Assembly (NCBI RefSeq): GCF_019798055.1
Contig: NZ_JAHOPH010000012.1
Coordinates: forward strand, 1 to 64,000
From: Salsipaludibacter albus
Lineage (GTDB): Bacteria; Actinomycetota; Nitriliruptoria; Nitriliruptorales; Nitriliruptoraceae
Direction of reading: 5' to 3'
Length of the DNA: 64,000 nucleotides
The notes below the pieces were generated by a model. It searched no databases. It had not been told where the DNA came from and worked only from the letters and a program-made list of their open reading frames with translations. Made by a program: the position numbers and the translations under genes. Below, piece after piece: positions 45,842 through 54,257 of this stretch; within the stretch, counting starts at the first letter, position 1, and every line of letters begins with the position of its first letter.

Positions 45842-46729
45842 ATGCCGCGCCGGTTCGACGCCGTCATCGCCGCGAGGGACCGTTCGATCGGGCCGTCCGC
45901 GACCGTCAAGCGGACCCTGCCCTCCGGGCGGCGCCGGATGGTCGGCCCGTTCATCTTCTCGGACCAGTTGGGTCCACTGGTCTACGAGCCCGGCGAGGGC
46001 ATGGACGTGCGTCCCCATCCCCACGTCGGGCTGGCCACCGTCACGCTGACGTTCCGTGGCACGATCGTGCACCGGGACTCCACGGGGGCCGAGCAGACGA
46101 TCCGCCCGGGCGAGGTGAACTGGATGACGGCCGGACACGGCATCGTCCACTCGGAGCGCTCCCCGCTGCCCGACCGTCCGGGCGACACCGTCGAGTTGCT
46201 CCAGACCTGGGTGGCGTTGCCCGACGAGGCCGAGCACGTCGAGGGAGCGTTCGAGCACGCCGGCCACGGCGACCTGCCGACCCACACCGCCGACGGCGTG
46301 ACCACGACCGTGATGGTCGGTGACTACGACGGCGTGGCGTCACCCGTCGCGGTGGCATCGCCCATGCTGCTGGTTGCTGTCGACCTCGAACCCGGTGCGA
46401 CCCACGCGCTGGCCGAGGGGCATCCGGAGCGTGGCGTCCTGGCCCACACCGGCGACGTCGTCGTCGACGGCATCGACCTGCCGCACCACTCCCTGGGGGT
46501 GCTGGACGGCGGCGGGACCCCGACGATCACCAACCCGTCGGACGAGCCCCGCCGGGTCGTCCTGCTGGGCGGCGCCCCCGTTGGCGAGCGCCACATCGCC
46601 TGGAACTTCGTCGCCTCGACCCGCGAGCGCCTCCGGGAGGCCGCCCGCGACTGGGACGAGCACCGCTTCCCGACCGTGCCGGGCGACGACGACGAGCGCG
46701 AGGAGCTGCCCGACAGCATGCGTGGCTGA
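45842..46729 (+). CDS. Pirin family protein
   Basis: A 295-residue bicupin. The metal-binding motif HPHVGLATVTLTF and the later GHGIVHSE supply the His/Glu iron ligands; FSDQLGPLVYEPGEGMDVRP and QTWVALPDEAE are family features. The second cupin (residues 175-260) lacks metal ligands, as usual. Pirins are quercetinases or redox-sensing regulators. It is convergent with the flavin monooxygenase gene. Confidence 0.92.
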   Translation: MPRRFDAVIAARDRSIGPSATVKRTLPSGRRRMVGPFIFSDQLGPLVYEPGEGMDVRPHPHVGLATVTLTFRGTIVHRDSTGAEQTIRPGEVNWMTAGHGIVHSERSPLPDRPGDTVELLQTWVALPDEAEHVEGAFEHAGHGDLPTHTADGVTTTVMVGDYDGVASPVAVASPMLLVAVDLEPGATHALAEGHPERGVLAHTGDVVVDGIDLPHHSLGVLDGGGTPTITNPSDEPRRVVLLGGAPVGERHIAWNFVASTRERLREAARDWDEHRFPTVPGDDDEREELPDSMRG

Positions 46730-46753
46730 GACGGGCGGCCGCCGCGACGGTGC

Positions 46754-47890
46754 TCAGGCCGGCACGGCCCGGCGAGGCCGGCGCGACGCCGACCGCGCCG
46801 CGACCCGTTCGGCGACGAACCGCGCGTCGCGCCCGACCCCGTGGACCTGGCCGGACGACAGCGACCGCTGGAAGTGGAGTCCGACGAAGAACAGCCCGGG
46901 CTCGTCGCTGCTGACCCCCCGGTCGTGGCGCGGGTCCCCCACCTCGTCGAACACGTCCAGGTCGATCCAGCGGGGCAGGCCGGACTGGTAGCCGGTGGCC
47001 CACACCACGTTGGCGACCTCCAGGCGGCTGCCGTCGGCCAGGAACGGCTGGCCGTCCTGGATCCCCTCGACCGGTCCGACCCGCTCGATGCCCACCGCCT
47101 CGACCTCTGCCGGCGTGGTGCGCACCAGCCCGGCGGGCTGGTGCAGCAGTTTCGGGCGCGCCCGACGCCCGATGGGCGTGTCCACGCTCAGCACGCGGTG
47201 GTAGATCCCGCGCAGCACCAGCGTGACCAGCCACTGGTTGCGTGGCTTCTCGACGTCGAAGGGGATGTGGCCGGGATGGTCCCCGGCCACCACGACCTCG
47301 TGGGACTTCACCAGCTCCATGGCGATCTCGATGCCGGAGTTGGCGGCCCCGACCACCAGGACCGGGCCGGGCTGCAGCTGGTCGGGACGCCGGTAGTGGC
47401 TGCTGTGCAGGGCGACCACGTCGTCGCCCAGGTCCGCGGCGAAGTCGGGCAGGCGGGGCTGCTGGTAGTTCCCCATCGCCACGACCACGTCGGCCGCCCG
47501 CCACTGCCCCGCCGTCGTGGCGAGCACGAAGCGACCGTCGTTGCCACGGGAGACCGCCTGCACCCGGACACCCGATCGGACCGGCAGGTCGAACTCGTCG
47601 GCGTAGGCCGCGAGGTAGTCCGCCATCTCGTCCTTGGTCGGGAAGGTGTCGGGGTCACCCGGGAACGCCATGCCGTCCAGCCCGTTGACGTGGTTCGGGG
47701 TGAACAGGCGCAGCGAGTCCCACCGCCGGCGCCAGGCGTCCCCGATCCGCTCGGCGGCGTCGAGGATCACGAAGTCCTGTCCGAGCCGCGCCAGGTGGTG
47801 CCCGACGGACAGGCCCGCCTGGCCACCCCCGACGACGATCGTGTCGACGTCCTGCTCGATCGTGGTCGTGCCTGGGTCCGTGGTCGCCAT
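46754..47890 (-). CDS. Flavin-dependent monooxygenase, CzcO-like
   Basis: A 378-residue protein; GGAGGAG precedes ATG 47890. The FAD fold has TIVVGGGQAGLSVGHHL, the segment WRRRWDSLRLFTPNHVNGLDG, and the NADPH-binding fold GPVLVVGAANSGIEIAMEL. The ATGYQ motif is present (VWATGYQSGLP). These features fit YhiA/CzcO-like and small flavin monooxygenases. Substrate unknown. Confidence 0.9.
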   Translation of the reverse strand: MATTDPGTTTIEQDVDTIVVGGGQAGLSVGHHLARLGQDFVILDAAERIGDAWRRRWDSLRLFTPNHVNGLDGMAFPGDPDTFPTKDEMADYLAAYADEFDLPVRSGVRVQAVSRGNDGRFVLATTAGQWRAADVVVAMGNYQQPRLPDFAADLGDDVVALHSSHYRRPDQLQPGPVLVVGAANSGIEIAMELVKSHEVVVAGDHPGHIPFDVEKPRNQWLVTLVLRGIYHRVLSVDTPIGRRARPKLLHQPAGLVRTTPAEVEAVGIERVGPVEGIQDGQPFLADGSRLEVANVVWATGYQSGLPRWIDLDVFDEVGDPRHDRGVSSDEPGLFFVGLHFQRSLSSGQVHGVGRDARFVAERVAARSASRRPRRAVPA

Positions 47891-48060
47891 GCCGTGCTCC
47901 TCCGGGTCGCGTGTGCACCGGTCAGTGGCGGTTCCGACCGTACGAACGACCGCGCCGGGATCGCATCCGGCAACCCACCCATTGGTCCGGACCACGACGA
48001 TGGGTCATTCGGTGCAGGTCGGCGGCCCGCGGTACCGCCACCGACGACATTCGGGGGCTG

Positions 48061-49707
48061 TCACCGGGATGGACCCACGACCTCGTGCTCGTAGGCCCAG
48101 GCCGTCGCTGCCGCACGCGAGGACAGGTCGAGCTTGGTGTAGATGTTGCTGAGGTGGCGCGCGACCGTCTTGTCGCTGATGAACAGTCGCTCGGCGACCG
48201 CGCGGTTGGTCTTTCCCGTGGCCACCTCGCTGAGCACCTCGATCTCGCGCTCGGTGAGCCCTCCTGGTGCAGCGGGCTCGTCGTCGAACAGCCCGTCCAC
48301 CAGGTCGGCCAGTGGCGCAGCGCCGAGGTCGGCCGCGGTCCGACGCACGGCGTCCGCCTCGATGCGGGCCGTGTCGAGGTCCCCCGTGTCCCGACACGCC
48401 CGTGCCACCAGCAGCCGGGTCATGGCGACCTCGTGGGGGATCCCGAGGGACCGCCACGTCTCGCACGCCACCCGCAGGTGGGCCAGGGCCGCCGGGGGAC
48501 GCCCCTCGGCGAGGCACACCGCCCCCAGGGCACGCTCGGCGCTCGCCCGGACCCACTCGACGTCGAGCCGGTCGTCGAGTCCTGCCAGCCGTTCGGCGGT
48601 CGAGCGGGCACGCTCGACCTCGCCACCGGCCAGGCGCGCCTCCACCAGGGCGGGGAGGAGCGTGGCGCGTTCCAGCTCGCCGCGCGCCGCGTCCACCAAC
48701 CGTTCCAGGGCGTTGGTCGCGCGGTCGACCTCGCCCTCGGCGAGGCGGAGCAGGGCCAGCCCGGGCTGGGGCTCGTGGCCGGCGCGACCGGCCCGCTCGT
48801 AGGCGCGTTCCGCGTCGGCGGCCTCGCCGCGGAGGCGGTGCAGCTCCCCCTGCTCGTACCAGGCGATCCCGATGGCGACCTCGTCGCCGGCACGGGTGAA
48901 GGCGTCGCGCGCGTCGGCGACCTCGCCGAACGCCTCCTCCCACCGGCCCGACAGCGCCAGCACCTGCGCGCGGTGGACCAGGCACTGGCCCCGGTAGGGC
49001 ACGAGGTCGGGCTGGGCCGCGCACCACTCGGACAACGCCTGGGTCCACTCGCGGGCCCGACGCAGCTCGAGGGTGTCGTGGCACGCCGAGATCACCGCGC
49101 AGTAGACGATCCCCGCGACGATCGGCGAGACCTCGCCGTCCACCACCAGCACCATCGCCTCGTCGAGCCGGGCGCGCGCTGTCTCGACGTCGTCGGCGAG
49201 CACCGCCGCCTGGCCCACGCCAAGGATTGCGAGGGCAAGCAGGTCCGGCTCGTCGTGGTCCTGGGCGATCGCCAGCGCCGCCGCGAACCCAGCCCGTGCC
49301 TCGGCCTCGTCACCCCCGTACAGGGCCTGCAGCGCGCCCGGCAGGTGGAGCAGGCCGCGCTCCACGGCGTCGTCGGGCAGCGCGACGAGCAGCCGTTCGG
49401 CCCGAGCGACCCAGCCACTCCCCCGCGCGAGGTCGCCACCGTCGATCAGCAGCAGGCCGAGCCAGAAGGCGGAGGCGACGGCCGACGCCGTGCTCCCGGC
49501 GTCGAGGTGGGCCCGGTGGGCCCGCGCGAGCAGGTCCCGGCTGTCCCGGTCACGACCGACCAGGTACAGGGCGCGGCCAAGACGATCGAGGTCGTCGGCA
49601 TCGGCGTCACCGGCGGCGTCGAGCGACTCGAGGTTGGCCACGACCACCAGCCACCGTCGGTCCTCCCAGGCATCATCGGCCCGGTCACGCAGGTCCTGGG
49701 TGCCCAT
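48061..49707 (-). CDS. LuxR-family regulator with TPR-like repeats
   Basis: A 548-residue protein; GGGAGG precedes ATG 49707. The first 450 residues are paired helices typical of TPR arrays, without Walker motifs. The C-terminal 65 residues form a LuxR helix-turn-helix: GLTEREIEVLSEVATGKTNR, then AVAERLFISDKTVARHLSNI. It lacks the ATPase of MalT-type regulators. Targets unknown; it sits upstream of the flavin monooxygenase gene on the same strand, with a 170-bp gap. Confidence 0.9.
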   Translation of the reverse strand: MGTQDLRDRADDAWEDRRWLVVVANLESLDAAGDADADDLDRLGRALYLVGRDRDSRDLLARAHRAHLDAGSTASAVASAFWLGLLLIDGGDLARGSGWVARAERLLVALPDDAVERGLLHLPGALQALYGGDEAEARAGFAAALAIAQDHDEPDLLALAILGVGQAAVLADDVETARARLDEAMVLVVDGEVSPIVAGIVYCAVISACHDTLELRRAREWTQALSEWCAAQPDLVPYRGQCLVHRAQVLALSGRWEEAFGEVADARDAFTRAGDEVAIGIAWYEQGELHRLRGEAADAERAYERAGRAGHEPQPGLALLRLAEGEVDRATNALERLVDAARGELERATLLPALVEARLAGGEVERARSTAERLAGLDDRLDVEWVRASAERALGAVCLAEGRPPAALAHLRVACETWRSLGIPHEVAMTRLLVARACRDTGDLDTARIEADAVRRTAADLGAAPLADLVDGLFDDEPAAPGGLTEREIEVLSEVATGKTNRAVAERLFISDKTVARHLSNIYTKLDLSSRAAATAWAYEHEVVGPSR

Positions 49708-49832
49708 GTGCGCCTCCCGGTCCCACCCTAGGCACCGCCGGACCGGCCGGCCCGGGAGGGCGTCGGACGGTCGTCCGTTGCGTCACCGCCACGCCGGCGG
49801 CACGGTGGGACTCCCCGACGCAGGAGCACGCC

Positions 49833-50363
49833 ATGGCGACGATCGAGGCGCGGACGGACGACCTCACGACGATCGAGGTGGACGCGGTGGTCAACGCGGC
49901 CAACGAACGGCTCCAGCACGGGGGCGGTGTGGCGGCCGCCCTGGCGGATGCCGGTGGTCCCGAGGTGCAGGCGGAGTCTGACGCCTGGGTCGGCGAGCAC
50001 GGCCAGGTCGACATCGGCGAGGCGGCGGTCACGACGGCGGGCAACATGCCGGCCGACATGGTCGTCCACGTGGTCGGCCCGCGCTACGCCGGGGACGGTG
50101 AGGACGCCCGCAAGCTGGCCTCGTCGGTCACCGCGGCACTCGACGCCGGGGCCGATCGGGGAGCCGCCAGCATCGCGCTCCCGGCGATCTCGGCCGGCAT
50201 CTTCGGCTACCCGATGGCGGACGCGACCCGGGTCATCGTCAACGCCTGCCGCAGCTGGGTGTCGGCCCACCCCGACAGCGACCTCGACATCGTGCTGGTC
50301 GGCGTGACCGACCACGTCACGGGTGCGTTCCAGACGGCACTGGACGACGATCGCCCCATCTGA
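49833..50363 (+). CDS. Macro-domain (ADP-ribose-binding) protein
   Basis: A 176-residue macro domain. The loop VDAVVNAANERLQHGGGVAAAL and the later IALPAISAGIFGYPMADAT are the ADP-ribose-binding signatures. It may hydrolyse ADP-ribosyl groups or O-acetyl-ADP-ribose. GGAG precedes ATG 49833. Its stop codon lies in the first of two 59-bp tandem repeats. Confidence 0.93.
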   Translation: MATIEARTDDLTTIEVDAVVNAANERLQHGGGVAAALADAGGPEVQAESDAWVGEHGQVDIGEAAVTTAGNMPADMVVHVVGPRYAGDGEDARKLASSVTAALDAGADRGAASIALPAISAGIFGYPMADATRVIVNACRSWVSAHPDSDLDIVLVGVTDHVTGAFQTALDDDRPI

Positions 50364-50478
50364 GCCAAGCTCAGGCGGAGCGGACCTGGACGTTGCGAGC
50401 GCAGCGAGCAACTCCAACCTGAGCGAAGCTCAGGCGGAGCGGGGCTGGACGTTGCGAGCGCAGCGAGCAACTCCAACC
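50361..50478. repeat. Two 59-bp tandem repeats rich in small hairpins
   Basis: Units 50361-50419 and 50420-50478 differ at three bases. Each contains GAGC-N3-GCTC and GTTGC-N10-GCAAC stems. A TGACGC-GCA-GCGTCA hairpin (50479-50493) follows. The array fills the gap between the convergent macro-domain and TerC genes and probably ends transcription from both sides. Confidence 0.85.
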
Positions 50479-50497
50479 TGACGCGCAGCGTCAGGCG

Positions 50498-51577
50498 TCA
50501 GGCGTCGCCTTCGGGCTCGACGTCGTCCCAGCCGCCCATCTCCGACACGCCGGCGCCCTCCGCGGGGAGCGTGTCGGGGTCGACGTCGTCGGCCCCGGCT
50601 TCCGGAGGATTGCGCAGGGACCACCAGATCGAGATGGTCAGGAACGTGGCGATCACCACCAGCGACGCCCAGGTCGGGACGTGGTACCACTCGGCGATGA
50701 TCATCTTGAGCCCGACGAACGCCAGCACGCCGGCCAGCCCGTAGTCGAGGTACCGGAAGCGGTCCTTCATGCCCGCGAAGGCGAAGTACAGGGCGCGCAG
50801 CCCGAGGATCGCGAAGGCGTTGGAGGACAGCACCAGGAACGGCTCGCGCGACACGGCCAGGATCGCCGGCACCGAGTCGACCGCGAAGACGACGTCGGTC
50901 GCCTCGATCAGGACCAGGACCGCGAACAGCGGCGTGGCCATGAGGTGGCCGTTCTCGCGGATGAACATCTTCTGGCCGTGCAGCTCGTTGGTGGTCGGCA
51001 CGACCCGGCGGACGGCGCGCAGGACCAGCGAGTGCTCGGGGTCGACCTCGTGGTCGTCGGGCTGGGCCAGCTTCCAGGCGGTGTAGAGGAGGAACGCGCC
51101 GAACACGAACAGCAGCCACTCGAAGCGCTCGAGGAGCGCGACCCCGGCGAAGATGAAGACGGCGCGGAGGACGAGGGCACCGAACACGCCCCAGAACAGC
51201 ACACGGAACTGGTACTTGGGTGGCACCTTGAAATAGCCCAGGATCACGGCCCACACGAAGACGTTGTCGATCGACAGCGACTTCTCGATCAGGTAGCCGG
51301 CGTAGTACTCACCAGCCGCGGCGGCGCCCCAGCCCCACAGGACGACCAGCCCGAAGGTCAGCGCGATCGCGATCCAGACACCCGACTCGATCAGGGCCTC
51401 GCGGAAGCTGATCTCGTGGGCGGTGCGGTGCACGATCAGCAGGTCGGCCAGCAGCAGCCCCACGACGACCACGGTCAGCGCGATCCACTCCCACGGCAGG
51501 ACGTCCAGCTGGACGAAGTTGTCCGACGACGCCTCGGTGGCCAGGGTCATCGGCAGGGAGGAGAGTGCAGCGAGCAT
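50498..51577 (-). CDS. TerC/Alx-family membrane protein, probable manganese exporter
   Basis: A 359-residue protein with about nine helices. Family motifs: EYYAGYLIEKSLSIDNVFVW with the conserved Asp, KYQFRVLFWGVFGALVLRAV, and VFAVDSVPAILAVSREPFLV. ATG 51577 lies 60 nt after a yybP-ykoY riboswitch, which strongly suggests Mn2+ export. The C-terminal 35 residues are acidic. Earlier notes of TerC as tellurite resistance reflect the family name only. Confidence 0.94.
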   Translation of the reverse strand: MLAALSSLPMTLATEASSDNFVQLDVLPWEWIALTVVVVGLLLADLLIVHRTAHEISFREALIESGVWIAIALTFGLVVLWGWGAAAAGEYYAGYLIEKSLSIDNVFVWAVILGYFKVPPKYQFRVLFWGVFGALVLRAVFIFAGVALLERFEWLLFVFGAFLLYTAWKLAQPDDHEVDPEHSLVLRAVRRVVPTTNELHGQKMFIRENGHLMATPLFAVLVLIEATDVVFAVDSVPAILAVSREPFLVLSSNAFAILGLRALYFAFAGMKDRFRYLDYGLAGVLAFVGLKMIIAEWYHVPTWASLVVIATFLTISIWWSLRNPPEAGADDVDPDTLPAEGAGVSEMGGWDDVEPEGDA

Positions 51578-51639
51578 GGAGGGGCCTTGACGTCGTCGGA
51601 ACTTCCGGGCGGGTGGCACGGGTCGGGCCACCGGTCGTG

Positions 51640-51760
51640 GCCCTGCGTGCCCGAAGGTCTCTCCCGCCGGCGAGATGGCGGCCCACGGTGCCGGGCCGGC
51701 GGACGAGCGCGCGACCGGGATGACGACACTGCGGAGGGTGGGGTACTCCCCCTCGAGGCT
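51640..51760 (-). ncRNA. yybP-ykoY (manganese) riboswitch
   Basis: On the minus strand the leader contains GAGGGGGAGTA (51754-51744), GTCATCCCGG (51724-51715) and GCCGGCGGGAGAGACC (ending at 51656), followed by a pairing TTCGGGC. The GGGGAGTA and GAGACC landmarks in this order and spacing are the core of the yybP-ykoY class. It precedes the terC start by about 60-70 nt. Binding of Mn2+ is expected to turn expression on. A TAGACT box at 51772-51767 is a candidate -10. The rest of the 306-bp gap up to 51883 holds the divergent promoter of the MBL-fold gene. Confidence 0.9.
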
Positions 51761-51883
51761 GGCGGCAGTCTATCTGCGGCGCTGGGCGCACGTCCGTCCG
51801 GGGAGACACGCACGCCGACCGCTCCGATCGGCTTGACTGGTGCTCGACCCGTCCCCGCCCCTGACCGGCAGGAACCCCCCCGC

Positions 51884-52528
51884 ATGGACCTCCACCACCT
51901 CGGCCACTCGACCCTGCTCGTGTCGACGGCACGCGCCCGCGTCCTGGTGGATCCCGGTGCCCTGTCGACCGCCTGGCACGACATCGGAGAGGTCGACCTG
52001 GTCGTGGTGACCCACCAGCACCGTGACCATCTCGACCCCGACGAACTCGTGAAGTACCTCGCCCGGCACACCGACGCGGCCGTGGTCGGCGACCACCAGT
52101 CGGCCGAGTTGCTCGCCGGCCACGGGATCGAGGCCGCCGTGCTGCGCCCGGGTGGCACGCGACAGGTCGGTGACCTGTCGATCCAGGGGGTCGGTGGCGA
52201 CCATGCCGTGATCCACCCGGCCATCCCGACCATCGCGAACGTGGGGGTGCTCGTGGCCGAGGACGGTGGTCCGCGCCTGCTCCACCCTGGCGACTCCCAC
52301 GACGCGGTGCCCGACGGCGTCGACGTGCTCGCGCTGCCGATCGCGGCGCCCTGGACGTCGATGGCAGCCACGGCGACCTTCGCCCGTCGCGTGGAGGCCG
52401 ACCACATCGTCCCGATCCACGACGCCATCCTGTCCCCGTCCGGCCGCGAGATCCACGTCGCACTGATCGACCGGCTGGTCCGCGGGCGACTGCAGGACCT
52501 CGCGGACGCCGGACCCACCACGATGTGA
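51884..52528 (+). CDS. Metallo-beta-lactamase-fold hydrolase, UlaG-like
   Basis: A 214-residue protein. MDLHHLGHSTLLVST starts the first sheet; THQHRDHLDPDEL is the HxHxDH metal motif; HPGDSHDAVP supplies the next ligand and VPIHDAILS the last His. The small size and opening fit the UlaG/L-ascorbate lactonase-like group. AGGA lies before ATG 51884. Substrate unknown. Confidence 0.9.
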   Translation: MDLHHLGHSTLLVSTARARVLVDPGALSTAWHDIGEVDLVVVTHQHRDHLDPDELVKYLARHTDAAVVGDHQSAELLAGHGIEAAVLRPGGTRQVGDLSIQGVGGDHAVIHPAIPTIANVGVLVAEDGGPRLLHPGDSHDAVPDGVDVLALPIAAPWTSMAATATFARRVEADHIVPIHDAILSPSGREIHVALIDRLVRGRLQDLADAGPTTM

Positions 52529-52556
52529 CGCCCGGCCGGGGCCGTCCGGGAGCGTC
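52527..52556 (+). terminator. Hairpin after the MBL-fold gene
   Basis: GACGC-CCGG and CCGG-GA-GCGTC form a 9-bp stem with a 2-nt bulge around a GC-rich loop, starting at the stop codon. No T-run. Confidence 0.45.
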
Positions 52557-52651
52557 TGCGGACCGCCACCTGGGCCCCGCCGCTACCGTGGGTGGACTCC
52601 GTCGGCATGCCGGCGATCCCATCCCGTCCCCGAGGCCGCTGCGAGGCCATC

Positions 52652-53353
52652 GTGCGTCCTGCGGCCACCGCACCGCTGCCAGCCCTGGCCCGTCGCTGGG
52701 CCGTGCTGTCCGTCGGCATCACCTTCCTCGTGACGGGCGTGGCCGCGAGCATCAACGCCGGGATCGGCGTCGCGTCGTGGCAGGTGTTCGAGACCGGCCT
52801 CGCGGCCGTCACCGGTGCTCCGCTGGGCTGGGTCCTGCTGGTCGAGTCCGTGGCCGTCCTGCTGCTCGCCTGGCTGGCGCTGGGGATCCGCCCGGGTCCG
52901 GCCACCGTCCTGCTGGCGCTCGCCGGCGGTCCGGCGATCGACCTGCTGACCGACCTGATCCCGCACCCGACCGGGTTCGGCCCGGCCCTGGCGATGCTGG
53001 TCGTCTCGAGCACCATGATCGGGGTCGGCATCGGCCTCTACGTGCCCGCGGAACTCGGGCCGAGCGCCCAGGACTCGCTGTTCGTCGGGCTGTACCGACG
53101 GCTGGGCATCCGCCCGGGGGTCGCGAAGTTCACGACCGACGTGGTGCTGGTCGTTGCCGGCTGGCTGCTCGGGGGCCAGGTGGGTGTCGGCACGGTCGTG
53201 GTGACCGTCCTCATCCCGCCACTCATCGAACTGGTGATGCCATGGGGCCATCGGCTCGCGGGCACGGTCGGTCCGGACGTGGCCGAGGGCGTCGAGGGCG
53301 TCGTCGGGCCCGGTACGCGGCGAACACCGTCGCGTCCTACTCGGGGTCGGTGA
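52652..53353 (+). CDS. YczE/YitT-like integral membrane protein
   Basis: A 233-residue protein with five predicted helices. It starts ALARRWAVLSVGITFLVTGV and contains GIGVASWQVFETGLA, typical of the YczE group, and GVAKFTTDVVLVVAGWLLGG. GTG 52652 has GAGG at 5 nt and is chosen; ATG 52607, nearer the TACCGT box at 52584, is possible. Family function unknown. Its end overlaps the convergent YbaK gene by 17 bp. Confidence 0.8.
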   Translation: MRPAATAPLPALARRWAVLSVGITFLVTGVAASINAGIGVASWQVFETGLAAVTGAPLGWVLLVESVAVLLLAWLALGIRPGPATVLLALAGGPAIDLLTDLIPHPTGFGPALAMLVVSSTMIGVGIGLYVPAELGPSAQDSLFVGLYRRLGIRPGVAKFTTDVVLVVAGWLLGGQVGVGTVVVTVLIPPLIELVMPWGHRLAGTVGPDVAEGVEGVVGPGTRRTPSRPTRGR

Positions 53354-53819
53354 CGTCGGCCACCGTCGCGTCGAGCACGGCCAGGACCCGGTCGGCCTCG
53401 ACCGTGACCCCTGCCCCGTGCTCGCCCATCCCCATCGAGATGGTCCGCCCCCGGACGCGCTCGTCGGCGATGACGGGCAGGGCGGTCCGCGAACCGAACG
53501 GGGTGATGGTGCCACGCTCGTAGCCGGTGAGGTCACGGGCGGCGTCCGTGTCGGCCATGGTCATCCGGGACACCCCGAGCACTCCCCGCAGGCGCGACCA
53601 CGCGATCACCCGGTCACCGGGGACCAGGACGAACCGGTGGTCGTCCTCGGCCACGCGCACGACCATGGTCTTGACGAGGTCGGCCGGGGCCACGCCCCGG
53701 GCTGCCGCGGCCTCGGCCAGTGAGCGCACCCGGCCGTGCCGCACCACCTCGTGCGCCACGCCGGCACCGGCCAGGGCGGCCAACGCGGGCCCGGAGCCCT
53801 CGGAGGCGTCGTCGGTCAT
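53337..53819 (-). CDS. YbaK/EbsC-type aminoacyl-tRNA deacylase
   Basis: A 160-residue protein matching the prolyl-tRNA editing (YbaK) fold. The Lys in PADLVKTMVVRV is the conserved catalytic residue, and GYERGTITPFGSRTALPVI is the GxxSP-like loop region with Thr-Pro instead of Ser-Pro. It should clear mischarged tRNA. ATG 53819 fits the usual length. Confidence 0.88.
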   Translation of the reverse strand: MTDDASEGSGPALAALAGAGVAHEVVRHGRVRSLAEAAAARGVAPADLVKTMVVRVAEDDHRFVLVPGDRVIAWSRLRGVLGVSRMTMADTDAARDLTGYERGTITPFGSRTALPVIADERVRGRTISMGMGEHGAGVTVEADRVLAVLDATVADVTDPE

Positions 53820-53859
53820 GGTCGGTCCCCTGGTCGGTGTCGGCCCTCGGGGAGGGTGG

Positions 53860-54129
53860 TCAGATCGGCGTGTCGCGTCCGCCGACGGTGGCCCACAGGT
53901 CCTGGTGGATGCCGTGGAGGTCGTCGTCGCGTCCTCCGAAATCGGCGTGGCGCTCGCGGGCCGCCGCCTGGTGGGCGTGGACACGGTCCTGGTGATCACT
54001 GATGGCGCCCCGCAGGTGGTGCAGCTGGCTGACCAGCCAGTGGTGGTCGCACGGTTCGTCCTGGTCACACGCCTCGCAGTCCGCGGCCGATTCCCGCGAG
54101 TCCGTGATGTCCTGCAGCCGATCTGCCAT
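53860..54129 (-). CDS. 89-residue His/Cys-rich hydrophilic protein
   Basis: ATG 54129 has GGAAGGGA at 7 nt. The N-terminal part has DCEACDQDEPCDHHWL, three Cys and two His that could bind a metal. The rest is a charged helix with many His and Gln residues. No family recognised. It lies 40 bp upstream of the YbaK gene on the same strand. Confidence 0.62.
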   Translation of the reverse strand: MADRLQDITDSRESAADCEACDQDEPCDHHWLVSQLHHLRGAISDHQDRVHAHQAAARERHADFGGRDDDLHGIHQDLWATVGGRDTPI

Positions 54130-54244
54130 GGTCGTCCCTTCCGAGTGGCTGTCGGCGACGATAGACCGCGCCGGCGGGCCTGTCCCGTGCTCGGGGGGCT
54201 CGTCGGCGGCCGTCCGGCCGGTCGGGCGCCATGGGCCGGGCCAG

Positions 54245-54250
54245 TAGCCT
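54245..54250 (+). promoter_or_regulatory. -10 box for a leaderless transcript
   Basis: TAGCCT, 7 nt, then ATG 54258, with no Shine-Dalgarno site. Confidence 0.45.
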
Positions 54251-54257
54251 CGGGACC

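Noticed and set aside
50361-50478. The 59-bp tandem units as a CRISPR array
   Set aside because: The units are contiguous with no unique spacers and no cas genes are present.
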